Shown piece by piece: positions 16,749-25,674 of a stretch of 39,482 nt of DNA. The position numbers and the translations under genes were made by a program. Source of the DNA: Bacteroidales bacterium (GTDB lineage Bacteria > Bacteroidota > Bacteroidia > Bacteroidales > Muribaculaceae); the NCBI GenBank assembly GCA_014800245.1, contig JAAVGM010000024.1, forward strand, positions 1 to 39,482. The letters run 5' to 3'. The notes under the pieces are model-generated. The model was not told the origin of the DNA. It ran no database searches and saw only the letters and a program-made list of their open reading frames with translations. Each line of letters opens with the position of its first letter. Within the stretch, counting starts at the first letter, position 1.

Positions 16749-17267
16749 TTATTCGTTGGAATCGTGTCGGAGCGAATTGATTATCTCCTCGGCTGTGGGG
16801 AGGGGATTGTCGCTCCAGCAGCGAGTGATAATCTGTTGCGGAGAAAGGATATAAATCCTTGGTATTATCGAAGAGGCAAAGAGGTTATAGACTCTTCTGT
16901 CGATCTGCGCCGAATAAGGGAGGGTAAGGGAGTTGGCTTCCCAGAAACGCTCCACTGATTCCTTATCCTCTTCACGGGATATGCAGATGATCGGGATGTC
17001 AAGGTTCTCCTTTTGAATCTCATCATAAGCTTTCTGAATCTCCGGCAGTTCGCGACGGCAATCTCCGCAGCCGGTATTGAAGAACACTATCACGCTCTCT
17101 CTCCCTTTCAGATCGGAAGAGGAGAGGATCTTCCCGTCGTTCATCTCAATTGTAAATTCCGGACAGGAGTCGCCCGGAGCAAGGGATGTCACTTCCGGCT
17201 CATCATCGTTGATGCAGGATGAGAGAAAAATAAAAAGAAGAGAGAAGAGCGACAAGAATCTATTCAT
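16749..17267 (-). CDS. thioredoxin-fold lipoprotein (TlpA/AhpC-like)
   Basis: 172 aa. A signal peptide ends in a lipobox (FLSSC) with lipid-carrying Cys18, so the protein should be anchored to a membrane facing the periplasm. The mature part is a thioredoxin fold of the redoxin/TlpA type: GDSCPEFTIEMNDGK, then VIVFFNTGCGDCRRE with the C67-x-x-C70 redox pair, and the cis-proline region SSIIPRIYIL. A role in periplasmic disulfide reduction or maturation is likely; the partner is unknown. It stands alone between the lipid kinase and trmD. Confidence 0.88.
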   Translation of the reverse strand: MNRFLSLFSLLFIFLSSCINDDEPEVTSLAPGDSCPEFTIEMNDGKILSSSDLKGRESVIVFFNTGCGDCRRELPEIQKAYDEIQKENLDIPIICISREEDKESVERFWEANSLTLPYSAQIDRRVYNLFASSIIPRIYILSPQQIITRCWSDNPLPTAEEIINSLRHDSNE

Positions 17268-17367
17268 AGCAGGATAGTTTGAAAATATTTATGTTGGATT
17301 TTGCAAATATAATGAATATTCGCAATTAATGATTAATTTTGCAAAGTAAAATAGAGAATAAATACTT

Positions 17368-18048
17368 ATGAGAATAGATATAATCACTGTTATGCCCGAG
17401 ATGCTGGAACCCTTTTTCCAATGTTCCATATTGAAGCGGGCGCAGGATAAGGGGCTGGCGGAGATTGTGGTGCATAATCTTCGCGACTATACCACCAACA
17501 AGCATCGCAAGGTGGATGATTATCCTTTCGGAGGGGAGGCCGGGATGGTAATGACTGTCCAGCCTATCGATGCATGTATATCGGCTCTGAAGGCAGAGAG
17601 AGATTATGATGAGGTGATTTTCACATCTCCCGACGGCGAGACTTTTGATCAGCCGATGGCCAATCAGCTTTCTATGCTTGAGAATGTGATAATCCTTTGC
17701 GGTCATTACAAAGGGATAGATTGGCGCGTGCGCGAGCATCTGATCACCAAAGAGATCTCCATAGGTGATTATGTCCTTACGGGGGGCGAGCTCCCTGCGG
17801 CCGTGATAGCCGATGCGATGGTGCGTTTGATTCCGGGGGTGATAGGGGATGAGCAGTCGGCTCTATCGGATTCTTTCCAGGATAATCTGTTGGCGCCGCC
17901 GGTCTATTCCCGTCCGGCGGAGTATAAGGGGTGGAAAGTGCCCGACATTCTTCTTTCCGGTCATGAGGCAAAGATAGCTGAATGGCGATATGAGCAGGCA
18001 TTGGAGCGCACCCGCCGGTTGCGTCCGGATCTGTTGGAGAAAAAATAA
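17368..18048 (+). CDS. trmD: tRNA (guanine37-N1)-methyltransferase
   Basis: 226 aa. Methylates G37 next to the anticodon of certain tRNAs, which prevents frameshifting. SPOUT-family hallmarks are present: [12 protein letters not shown] at the start, FGGEAGMVM, the SAM-binding knot [12 protein letters not shown] and [12 protein letters not shown], and the C-terminal PPVYSRP...[10 protein letters not shown]. Length is as expected. A -7-like TAATTTTG at 17334-17341 is a possible promoter without a clear -33 box. A tRNA gene follows. Confidence 0.97.
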   Translation: MRIDIITVMPEMLEPFFQCSILKRAQDKGLAEIVVHNLRDYTTNKHRKVDDYPFGGEAGMVMTVQPIDACISALKAERDYDEVIFTSPDGETFDQPMANQLSMLENVIILCGHYKGIDWRVREHLITKEISIGDYVLTGGELPAAVIADAMVRLIPGVIGDEQSALSDSFQDNLLAPPVYSRPAEYKGWKVPDILLSGHEAKIAEWRYEQALERTRRLRPDLLEKK

Positions 18049-18139
18049 TAAGGAAAATACTCTGAGAGTAAAAATTTTTTATTAACTTTGCAAAGTTGAT
18101 GGAAGCGACTCTGTCAATGTAAGTTTTTGAAGTTAATTA

Positions 18140-18212
18140 GCCGCAATAGCTCAGTTGGTAGAGCATTTCATTCGTAACGAAAAGGTCATGGGTTCGAGTC
18201 CCATTCGCGGCT
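18140..18212 (+). tRNA. tRNA-Thr, anticodon CGT
   Basis: 73-nt cloverleaf without encoded CCA. The D-arm (AGCTCAGTTGGTAGAGC), anticodon loop TTCGTAA with anticodon CGT at 18173-18175, and T-arm ATGGG-TTCGAGT-CCCAT are all in place, and discriminator base T73 fits threonine. Two stem positions do not pair: A6 with C67 in the acceptor stem and A31 with C39 at the base of the anticodon loop. A -7-like TAACTTTG lies upstream at 18083-18090 and a terminator follows. Confidence 0.92.
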
Positions 18213-18216
18213 CAGG

Positions 18217-18245
18217 AAGGGAGATTTCATAATCTCCCTTTTTTG
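18217..18245 (+). terminator. terminator after tRNA-Thr
   Basis: AAGGGAGAT (18217-18225) pairs perfectly with ATCTCCCTT (18232-18240) around a 6-nt loop, followed by a T-run. Confidence 0.92.
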
Positions 18246-18250
18246 TTTTA

Positions 18251-18622
18251 TTACTCGTTGATAGGATCACCGAATATATTATTTATTACGGTATCCACAA
18301 CTTCGTTAAATTTAGATTTGGTGACAAAATAACCCTTTCGCTGAATAGTATCCCGTGTAAGAAAATAAGTAATAATATGAGTTACAAAATATGATTTTCT
18401 TTCTATTACGGGTTGGTTTACTATGTCGTCAGCTTTAATTTCAATAGTGTATTTAGGATGATGATTCTTTGTGGAAATAAGCACAGCATAAAACAAACCA
18501 TCTTCCTCTTCTTGAAGCTCTGGAACGGATACTACTAATGCAGGATGATTCTTAACTGCACCATCTGGTAAAAGAAATGGAACTTCCACTATCTCTCGTT
18601 GAAATACGGGGGTCATAGCCAT
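18251..18622 (-). CDS. PemK/MazF-like toxin of a type II toxin-antitoxin pair
   Basis: 123 aa. The opening FQREIVEVPFLLPDGAVKNHPALVVSVP resembles the PemK/MazF core (GDIV-VPF...RPALVVS), a ribosome-associated or free mRNA endonuclease fold. The basic residue before PALVVS in classical MazF is a histidine here. The C-terminal half (YFVTHIITYF...KGYFVTKSKF) keeps the alternating strand pattern. Two starts are possible: 18622 as listed, or the ATG at 18616, which overlaps the antitoxin stop in an ATGA and is typical for coupled translation. Assignment rests on fold resemblance plus the antitoxin partner. Confidence 0.65.
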   Translation of the reverse strand: MAMTPVFQREIVEVPFLLPDGAVKNHPALVVSVPELQEEEDGLFYAVLISTKNHHPKYTIEIKADDIVNQPVIERKSYFVTHIITYFLTRDTIQRKGYFVTKSKFNEVVDTVINNIFGDPINE

Positions 18623-18813
18623 TTGGAAATTACTTCGCTTACAGCAGATTTATGAGTGAATTTAGATGATGCAGCCACACAATTCCCTGACATCTGGATA
18701 GAGAATTGTTCCGGATGTTTTTCTTGTGCTTCCTTAATTAAGGCAGAAAGTTCTTCATCCGACATTTGGGATCGAATTGGAATCTTTCTTGATTTATTTG
18801 TGTTCGTTGTCAT
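18613..18813 (-). CDS. putative antitoxin partner
   Basis: 66 aa, just upstream of and overlapping the toxin-like gene, the usual toxin-antitoxin order. It starts with a basic segment (NKSRKIPIRSQ), continues with a helical acidic stretch (SDEELSALIKEAQEKHPEQF) and ends in a polar tail that could wrap the toxin. I recognise no specific DNA-binding fold. Its start lies 18 bp from one arm of the large palindrome 18832-19016, which may act as operator or leader. Confidence 0.55.
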   Translation of the reverse strand: MTTNTNKSRKIPIRSQMSDEELSALIKEAQEKHPEQFSIQMSGNCVAASSKFTHKSAVSEVISKWL

Positions 18814-18831
18814 ACCTTGTTGATTATGATT

Positions 18832-19016
18832 TAAGTAGCTAATAAAAATTAATCGATATATGAAGTTTTAAAATCTTGAACGATAAAACTCGTTCTTTTT
18901 GGCATATTTTGTTTTGTCATTCAGTCGCATACGAAAGTATGCTCCTTCATTCCGCAGCAAAATCTGCTCAAAAATAACTTCGTTTTATCTGTTCATTAAT
19001 TTTTATTAGCTACTTA
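18832..19016. repeat. 185-bp imperfect palindromic element with perfect 22-bp ends (copy A)
   Basis: The 22 bp at 18832-18853 are the exact reverse complement of 18995-19016. Inside, GATAAAAC (from 18882) has a complementary partner near 18984, T-rich stretches face A-rich ones, and the centre is the hairpin GCATAC-GAAA-GTATGC (18927-18942). The 27-bp core 18922-18948 recurs at 19573 and 39450. It fills most of the space between the toxin-antitoxin pair and ridA. No transposase is present. Confidence 0.8.
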
Positions 19017-19024
19017 CAAATTTA
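19017..19024 (-). promoter_or_regulatory. possible -7 box for toxin-antitoxin operon
   Basis: The minus strand reads TAAATTTG, a consensus -7 box, directly outside the palindrome; no good -33 box is seen. If used, the transcript would start inside the right arm and carry the whole palindrome as a folded leader. Confidence 0.3.
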
Positions 19025-19112
19025 ACAAATAAATCTATAAATAGAAGGAAAGAAGGATATTCAAGATGGTTAATAATTGTTAAGAATGAAATGCTTTTAT
19101 CTTGAAAATTAT

Positions 19113-19120
19113 TAAATTTG
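19113..19120 (+). promoter_or_regulatory. -7 box of ridA
   Basis: TAAATTTG, 32 bp before the ridA start codon; the -33 region lacks a clear TTTG. Confidence 0.4.
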
Positions 19121-19152
19121 TAAGGATTAAAATTATTTAAATCGAGACTATC

Positions 19153-19533
19153 ATGAAAAAAGAGATTAAGACAGAGAAGGCTCCGGGCGCAATCGGTCCG
19201 TATAGCCAGGCTGTGAAAGCAGGCAACCTGATTTTTGTATCCGGTCAGCTTCCCATCAATCCTGAGACAGGCGAAATGCCTTCCGACATCAAGGCTCAGA
19301 CTCGTCAGAGCATCGCTAATATCAAGGCTATCCTTGAGGCTGAGGGCGCTACTCTCGACAATGTGGTGAAGACCACTTGCCTTTTGGCTGATATGTCATA
19401 CTTCGGCCCGATGAACGAGGTGTATGCAGAGGAATTCAAGGCAGTGTATCCGGCAAGAGCTGCGTTTGCGGTGAAGGAGCTGCCGAAGCAGGCTCTCGTG
19501 GAAATTGAAGTCATCGCTTCTGTCGGGGCGTGA
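19153..19533 (+). CDS. ridA: RidA family enamine/imine deaminase
   Basis: 126 aa, the usual length. Hydrolyses reactive enamine or imine intermediates such as 2-aminoacrylate from PLP enzymes. [24 protein letters not shown] at the start, [23 protein letters not shown] at the end with the substrate-binding arginine of PARAAF and the late glutamate are diagnostic. Proteins of this family act as trimers in the cytosol. The last codons and stop lie within the left arm of the palindrome at 19522-19648. Confidence 0.95.
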   Translation: MKKEIKTEKAPGAIGPYSQAVKAGNLIFVSGQLPINPETGEMPSDIKAQTRQSIANIKAILEAEGATLDNVVKTTCLLADMSYFGPMNEVYAEEFKAVYPARAAFAVKELPKQALVEIEVIASVGA

Positions 19534-19648
19534 TAAGGGCGGGTCTGCGGCCTCAAACGAGGGATAAGCATTCGGTCACAACCGAAAGGTTGCTCCCTCA
19601 TGCTTACCCTCGTTTGAGACCACATCCACACCCTTCTGACGCCCCGAC
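19522..19648. repeat. 127-bp stem-loop overlapping ridA 3' end (copy B)
   Basis: Nested pairing: 19522-19531 with 19639-19648 (10 bp), 19535-19539 with 19631-19635, 19552-19563 with 19607-19618 (12 bp), 19565-19571 with 19600-19606 (7 bp), and the apical CAACC-GAAA-GGTTG at 19579-19592. Between the second and third stems several C-A oppositions on the plus strand become G-U pairs on the minus strand, and one TC/TC step becomes a tandem G-A, so a minus-strand RNA would fold best. It shares the 27-bp core (19573-19599) with copies A and C. It could also terminate ridA. Confidence 0.8.
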
Positions 19649-19748
19649 GGCTGCGCAGTAAAAGATTAGTAGGGTTTGTACATGATTAAAGACTATATTA
19701 ACTGCGCTGTGATTAATAATTAGATGCTTGCATAAAGAAAAGAAAGAA

Positions 19749-21584
19749 ATGGAAAGCTATTTGCAGATAGAGAAATTGACAAAATCGTATGGGGACAGAA
19801 TCCTTTTTGAAGATCTTACGCTTGGTGTGTTCCAGGGGGATAAGATCGGGATTATCGCCCCTAATGGAGCGGGAAAATCTACTTTCCTCAATATCATAGC
19901 CGGAAAGGAGGATTATGATTCCGGAAATGTAGTGTTCCGCAACGGTTTGCGTGTCGGCTATCTCGAACAGCTTCCTGCTATGTCTGCTGATATGACGGTG
20001 CTCGATTATGTGGCGTCGGGCGTGGATAAGGAGGAGGAATGGAACGGCCCTGATCTTGCCCGGCAGTTGCTTTATCAATTCCGCATCACGGAGATGGATG
20101 CCCCGTTGGGTCGTCTATCCGGCGGACAGGCTAAGCGTGTGGCTTTGGCCAAGGTATTGATGGGAAAACCGGATATGCTTATCCTTGATGAGCCAACCAA
20201 CCATTTGGATATATGGATGATCGAATGGCTTGAAAATTATCTCACCCGTCAGAAAACCACCCTCCTGATGGTGACCCACGACCGCTATTTCCTTGACAAT
20301 GTATGCAACCGTATCATTGAAATTGATCGTTGTCAGGCATATTCTTATGATGGAAATTACGACTATTATCTTCAGAAGCGAGAGGAGCGCGAAGAGAACA
20401 TGTCGGCAGAGCTGGCGAAGGTGAAGAATCTTCTGCGCACAGAGCGCGAATGGATGCGCCGACAGCCTCAGGCCCGTGGTTCGAAGGCGAAATATCGTAT
20501 AGATAATTTTCATCAGTTGGAGGCTAAGAGCCGTGTGGATCTGTCGCGCCGGGATGTGGAGCTGACTGTGAAGTCGGCCTATATCGGATCCAAGATTTTT
20601 GAGGCGCGCGATGTGAAAAAAGCATTTGGGGAGAAAAAGATACTAAACGGTTGGAGCTACGATTTTGCCCGATATGAGAAGGTGGGGATAGTGGGAGATA
20701 ATGGGGCAGGAAAATCTACATTCATCAAACTTCTTTTGGGAGAATTGCAACCCGATTCGGGTCATTTCGATATCGGGGAGACGGTGAAATGGGGGTATTA
20801 TTCCCAGGAGGGGATGACCGATTTCGACGACCGCAAGAAGGTTATAGACGCTGTGCGAGAGATTGCGGAGACTGTGAGAATTGACGATAAGACCACAATG
20901 ACAGCATCGGCGTTCCTTTCCAAATTCCTCTTTACCCCACAGCAGCAACAGAAATATATAGCTAAATTGAGTGGAGGTGAGCGCCGCCGATTGTATTTGG
21001 CTACCGTATTGATGCGCAATCCTAATTTCCTTATTCTTGACGAGCCAACCAACGACCTTGATATAATGACCTTGGCTGTCTTGGAGGATTATTTAGTGAA
21101 TTTCAAGGGGTGTGTGATTGTTGTTAGCCACGACCGATTCTTTCTGGACCGCATTGTGGATCATCTATTTGTGTTCAAGGGAGATGGAGAGGTAAGGGAT
21201 TTCCCCGGAGATTACTCCACCTATCGCCATTGTGTGGCAGAGGAGGAGAAGGAGCGAAAGGAATTGGAACGAAAGGAGCGTGAGGAGAAAGAGCGCAAGA
21301 GTGGAGTTTCGTCGGCAACGAGTTCCACAGGATCATCGCGTCGTCAGAATCCTCCGAAGGTGAAGCTATCCTTTAAAGAGAAAAGGGAGAAGGAGGAACT
21401 TGAAAAAACTCTACCGGAGTTGGAGAAAGAGAAATCGGAATTGGAGATCAGGATGTCTTCCGGAGAGATGTCGCCGCAAGAGATTGTAGAAGCCGGAGAG
21501 AAGATGGCAGCTCTGATAGATAGGATAGATGAAGGGGAGATGCGCCTCTTGGAATTGATGGAAAAAGAGGAAGGAAATGGATGA
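19749..21584 (+). CDS. ABC-F ATPase, Uup-like
   Basis: 611 aa from the ATG at 19749, preceded by a purine-rich stretch; an upstream in-frame TTG at 19728 is less likely. Two ABC domains are complete: APNGAGKST (37-45), LSGGQAKRVALA and LILDEPTNHLD in the first; GDNGAGKST, LSGGERRRLYLA and [11 protein letters not shown] in the second. An Arg-rich linker lies between them (EREWMRRQPQARGSKAKYR). The C-terminus is a charged coiled coil after KVKLSFKEKREKEELEK, the Uup type. ABC-F proteins act on ribosomes, and Uup-type members are also linked to DNA integrity. No membrane segments. Confidence 0.9.
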   Translation: MESYLQIEKLTKSYGDRILFEDLTLGVFQGDKIGIIAPNGAGKSTFLNIIAGKEDYDSGNVVFRNGLRVGYLEQLPAMSADMTVLDYVASGVDKEEEWNGPDLARQLLYQFRITEMDAPLGRLSGGQAKRVALAKVLMGKPDMLILDEPTNHLDIWMIEWLENYLTRQKTTLLMVTHDRYFLDNVCNRIIEIDRCQAYSYDGNYDYYLQKREEREENMSAELAKVKNLLRTEREWMRRQPQARGSKAKYRIDNFHQLEAKSRVDLSRRDVELTVKSAYIGSKIFEARDVKKAFGEKKILNGWSYDFARYEKVGIVGDNGAGKSTFIKLLLGELQPDSGHFDIGETVKWGYYSQEGMTDFDDRKKVIDAVREIAETVRIDDKTTMTASAFLSKFLFTPQQQQKYIAKLSGGERRRLYLATVLMRNPNFLILDEPTNDLDIMTLAVLEDYLVNFKGCVIVVSHDRFFLDRIVDHLFVFKGDGEVRDFPGDYSTYRHCVAEEEKERKELERKEREEKERKSGVSSATSSTGSSRRQNPPKVKLSFKEKREKEELEKTLPELEKEKSELEIRMSSGEMSPQEIVEAGEKMAALIDRIDEGEMRLLELMEKEEGNG

Positions 21585-21669
21585 TTCCCTTGAAAAAGTG
21601 TAGCCAATCCTTGTTTATTCCCTTGAAAAAGTGTAATAATTGCTTGTTTATTCGTTTGAAAAAATGCAG
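21584..21669. repeat. 33-bp tandem repeats upstream of AbiEi-type gene
   Basis: Units begin ATTCCCTTGAAAAAGTGTA at 21584 and 21617, with a diverged partial unit at 21650 (ATTCGTTTGAAAAAATGCA). The period is 33 bp. The first unit begins on the last base of the upstream stop codon and the array ends 8 bp before the -33 box of the next gene. Confidence 0.85.
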
Positions 21670-21676
21670 TGGCTAA

Positions 21677-21716
21677 TTTGATTTTGTCGCTAAAATGTTG
21701 TATATTTGCGACAAAA
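21677..21716 (+). promoter_or_regulatory. promoter and operator-like inverted repeat of AbiEi-type gene
   Basis: TTTG at 21677-21680, 20 bp, TATATTTG at 21701-21708: full consensus. TTTTGTCGC (21682-21690) and GCGACAAAA (21708-21716) form a perfect 9-bp inverted repeat that brackets the -7 box, an ideal autoregulatory operator. AbiEi antitoxins are known to repress their own promoter through inverted repeats. Confidence 0.75.
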
Positions 21717-21732
21717 CTTCTTCTAAAATAGG

Positions 21733-22338
21733 ATGCAATCTCTTGAAAACAGAATCATTACAAGTATATCAAAACGCGGAAGGGGTACGATAGTTTCACC
21801 TCTCGATTATGCAGGATATGGAGATTCAAAGGCAGTCCAGAAAGCCTTTGAACGATTAACTGCAAACGAAAGGCTGATAAGAGTGGCTCGTGGCATCTAT
21901 TGTTATCCCAAGATTGATAAGGTTTTGGGGTTGGGTATTCTTTATCCGACCATTGAGGAGATTGCCGCCGCTATAGCAAGGCGCGACAAGGCTAAGATAG
22001 TTCCGACCGGGACGTATGCACTTAATAAACTCGGGCTGTCAACCCAGTTGCCGATGAATGTGGTATATCTGACAGATGGATCGCCACGTAAAGTAAAATT
22101 GGAAGGGAACAGGGGTATACAGTTCAAACATACTGCAAAAAAAAATCTGGCTTTTCAGAATGAAATCGCAATGCTTCTCACTTTTGCTCTGCGCGAAATC
22201 GGAGAAAACAATATCACCGATACTCAACTTGCCCATATCCGCAATCTGGTCAAGTCCATACCATTTGAAACAATAAAAAAGGATTTTGCCCTGATTCCGG
22301 CATGGATCCGTAAAATTATACTCGATTCCTATGAATAA
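21733..22338 (+). CDS. AbiEi-type antitoxin / DUF6088 protein
   Basis: 201 aa. The N-terminal winged-helix region (ENRIITSISKRGRGTIVSPLDYAGYGDSKAVQKAFERLTANERLIRVARGIYCYPK) is typical of AbiEi-like transcriptional antitoxins in which a helix-turn-helix reads operator DNA. The C-terminal part (PTGTYALNKLGLSTQLPMNVVYLTDGSPRKV) is the matching antitoxin domain. It overlaps the following AbiEii remnant by 8 bp, the normal operon arrangement of this type IV toxin-antitoxin family. With its toxin broken, it is an orphan regulator here. Confidence 0.85.
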   Translation: MQSLENRIITSISKRGRGTIVSPLDYAGYGDSKAVQKAFERLTANERLIRVARGIYCYPKIDKVLGLGILYPTIEEIAAAIARRDKAKIVPTGTYALNKLGLSTQLPMNVVYLTDGSPRKVKLEGNRGIQFKHTAKKNLAFQNEIAMLLTFALREIGENNITDTQLAHIRNLVKSIPFETIKKDFALIPAWIRKIILDSYE

Positions 22339-22636
22339 ATTTCTGACGCTTACCGAGGCTCAAAGAAGAACCGTATTTGAGCAGACAGCCACAAAGATAA
22401 AACTTCCTGTAGCTGCCATTGAGAAAGATTTTTGGGTATTCACTTCTATACGCGATGTTGACTACACACCGGATATTCGTAAACGTATTACCCTTACTCC
22501 TCCTGAAAGCGTCATTGAGGAATGGAAAAACGACTATGCTACTATGGTCATGAATATGATATATGAGGATAATGTCCCCTCATTTGCGGATATCCTTGGA
22601 GCTGTGGCAAAAATAGAAAATATGTTCAAGGCTTAA
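22331..22636 (+). pseudogene. AbiEii toxin remnant, internally deleted
   Basis: 101 aa in frame. The first 40 residues (LTEAQRRTVFEQTATKIKLPVAAIEKDFWV) match the start of AbiEii nucleotidyltransferase toxins. The rest (RKRITLTPPESVIEEWKNDYATMVMNMIYEDNVPSFADIL) matches their extreme C-terminus. The catalytic middle, including the expected FKGGT/S-L nucleotidyltransferase motif and following acidic residues, is absent; intact members are roughly 280-310 aa. The join after KDFWV is clean and in frame, so this looks like one deletion of some 600 bp. No toxin activity is expected. Confidence 0.8.
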
Positions 22637-22660
22637 TATTTAAGTTTATGCTAACAAACT

Positions 22661-23431
22661 ATGGAAAAGTCTTTTAAACAAAGCGTAATAGAGGGTCTGA
22701 AATGTTATGTATATGCGCTTGTTGACCCTCGCGATAATTGTATTTTCTATGTGGGGAAAGGTTCAGGAAACCGGGTTTATCAGCATGCTCAGGCTGCACT
22801 TATAGATGACTCTCCAAGTTTAAAGTTATCTACTATAAGAGAAATCAAGGGGTTGGGGTTGGATATAAAGTATTACATTATCCGTCATAATTTGACCGAA
22901 CAAGAAGCATATCTTGTTGAGTCTTCAATAATAGACTTGCTGACTTATCCTGCTTTTAATAAGGAGAATATACTTACCAATATTGTTAGCGGGCACCATC
23001 AATGGAATGAGGGTATTAAAACTGATGAAGAAATCAATATCCTATATGACTGTCCAAAGATTGAGCCAATTCCGGGAGATAGACTTCTGTTAGTAAGCCT
23101 GAATAAAAGTTATAAGCAATCAAAGGCAACCGGAGTATATCGCCGAGCCAATGATTACGAGAGTGCCCGTAAATACTGGAAACTCTCACGTGACAAAGCA
23201 GATAAGGTAAAATATATCTTGGGTATATATAGAGGGATTGTGCGTATTGTAATTGAGGTTAAAGGTAAGTCACTTTGTCCAGTTGCAGAAGATGGAACGG
23301 TTTTCAAAGAGCCTCGCTTTGCGTTTGTAGGTGATATAGTTCCAGATTCTCCATACCTTAATACAGACGTAACTGACTATCCTTTTGGGAGTGGTGGCGC
23401 GATAACTTATATCCCACGGAATAATTTTTAG
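22661..23431 (+). CDS. GIY-YIG nuclease-domain protein (LEM-3-like/COG3680 type)
   Basis: 256 aa. The GIY-YIG signature is YVY (16-18) and FYVG (29-32), followed by the catalytic arginine in GNRVYQH (R38) and a glutamate in AYLVESSI (E87). That is the domain order of the COG3680/LEM-3-like group. The C-terminal half (about 140-256) is a separate globular part containing RRANDYESARKYWKLS and I do not recognise it. Metal-dependent DNA cleavage is the family activity; the cellular role is unknown. It follows the AbiE remnant by 24 bp and may have moved with it. Confidence 0.75.
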   Translation: MEKSFKQSVIEGLKCYVYALVDPRDNCIFYVGKGSGNRVYQHAQAALIDDSPSLKLSTIREIKGLGLDIKYYIIRHNLTEQEAYLVESSIIDLLTYPAFNKENILTNIVSGHHQWNEGIKTDEEINILYDCPKIEPIPGDRLLLVSLNKSYKQSKATGVYRRANDYESARKYWKLSRDKADKVKYILGIYRGIVRIVIEVKGKSLCPVAEDGTVFKEPRFAFVGDIVPDSPYLNTDVTDYPFGSGGAITYIPRNNF

Positions 23432-23510
23432 CACACTCTTTAATATAGCCTATTGGTATGAATGATATAAAGCTTTTCTAACAATTTATTATCTGACGCC
23501 TTAATAAAAA

Positions 23511-23536
23511 AGAGTGTATCGAGACCGATACACTCT
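23511..23536. terminator. bidirectional terminator
   Basis: AGAGTGTATCG (23511-23521) pairs perfectly with CGATACACTCT (23526-23536) around AGAC, with an A-run on the left and T-rich sequence on the right. It separates the convergent GIY-YIG and Dabb genes. Confidence 0.9.
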
Positions 23537-23581
23537 AAGTTTTAGTAATATAATAGGACCAAGTGATCCGTGTGATATGTC

Positions 23582-23875
23582 TTAGAATTCATAATCCACG
23601 CAGGCGCGCGAATCCTTTACCGGACCGATGATGGATGCGGCCGCTACATGGGCGGGATGCTTGGCATAGACTTCTACATCTGCCATGGTCGGAACTATGG
23701 CTGTCAATACCAAATCCCAGGTTTCGGCGGGATTCTCGTTGAGGCCTACCTCCATTGATTCGAGGCAGGGGATTACTGCAGGGAGTGCCATCAAGGCTTC
23801 CTTGAATTTCAAGGCGTATTCTTTGCGCACGGCTTCTTCGCCTTTGAATTTGAATGTTACTATATGCTTTACCAT
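23582..23875 (-). CDS. Dabb (stress-responsive alpha/beta-barrel) domain protein
   Basis: 97 aa, a whole Dabb domain: MVKHIVTFKFK at the start, PCLESMEVGLNENPAETWDLVLTAIVPTMADVEVYAKHPAHVAAA in the middle, ending VKDSRACVDYEF. These small dimeric ferredoxin-like barrels have mostly unknown functions. It lies downstream of the ABC-F gene on the same strand, separated by a hairpin. Confidence 0.88.
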   Translation of the reverse strand: MVKHIVTFKFKGEEAVRKEYALKFKEALMALPAVIPCLESMEVGLNENPAETWDLVLTAIVPTMADVEVYAKHPAHVAAASIIGPVKDSRACVDYEF

Positions 23876-23919
23876 CGCTTATGCTTTATTAAAATAAATC
23901 TTATATGGGGCACACCCTC

Positions 23920-23973
23920 GGCGGAAACAGCTTCGCGTCTATTTTTGATGAAGAAGCTCAGAAGCTTCCGCCA
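23920..23973 (-). terminator. GC-rich hairpin after second ABC-F gene
   Basis: GGCGGAA near 23920 pairs with TTCCGCC ending at about 23973, with AGCTTC/GAAGCT segments also able to pair. It lies between the ABC-F stop (23994) and the Dabb start (23875) and may attenuate readthrough; there is no strong U-run. Confidence 0.5.
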
Positions 23974-23993
23974 TGGGGCAGCTTCCTAATCAA

Positions 23994-25622
<1,629 letters not shown>

Positions 25623-25638
25623 CTATATCTATGTTATA

Positions 25639-25659
25639 GGGCTGCCTTAAAAGCAGCCC
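25639..25659 (-). terminator. hairpin between CapA-like and ABC-F genes
   Basis: GGGCTGC (25639-25645) pairs with GCAGCCC (25653-25659) around a 7-nt loop, within the 55 bp between the two genes. T-rich sequence on the minus-strand side is modest, so it may only reduce readthrough. Confidence 0.55.
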
Positions 25660-25674
25660 GCTAAACTTATTTTA

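Noticed and set aside
17334-17341. trmD promoter from a -7 box alone
   Set aside because: TAATTTTG matches the -7 consensus, but no TTTG lies at the right distance; kept only as a remark under trmD.
18917-18948. Short minus-strand peptide frames (MKEHTFVCD-like) in the repeat cores
   Set aside because: Copies A, B and C could encode similar nine-residue peptides, but stops, start loss and the compensatory stem changes fit conserved DNA or RNA structure better than coding.
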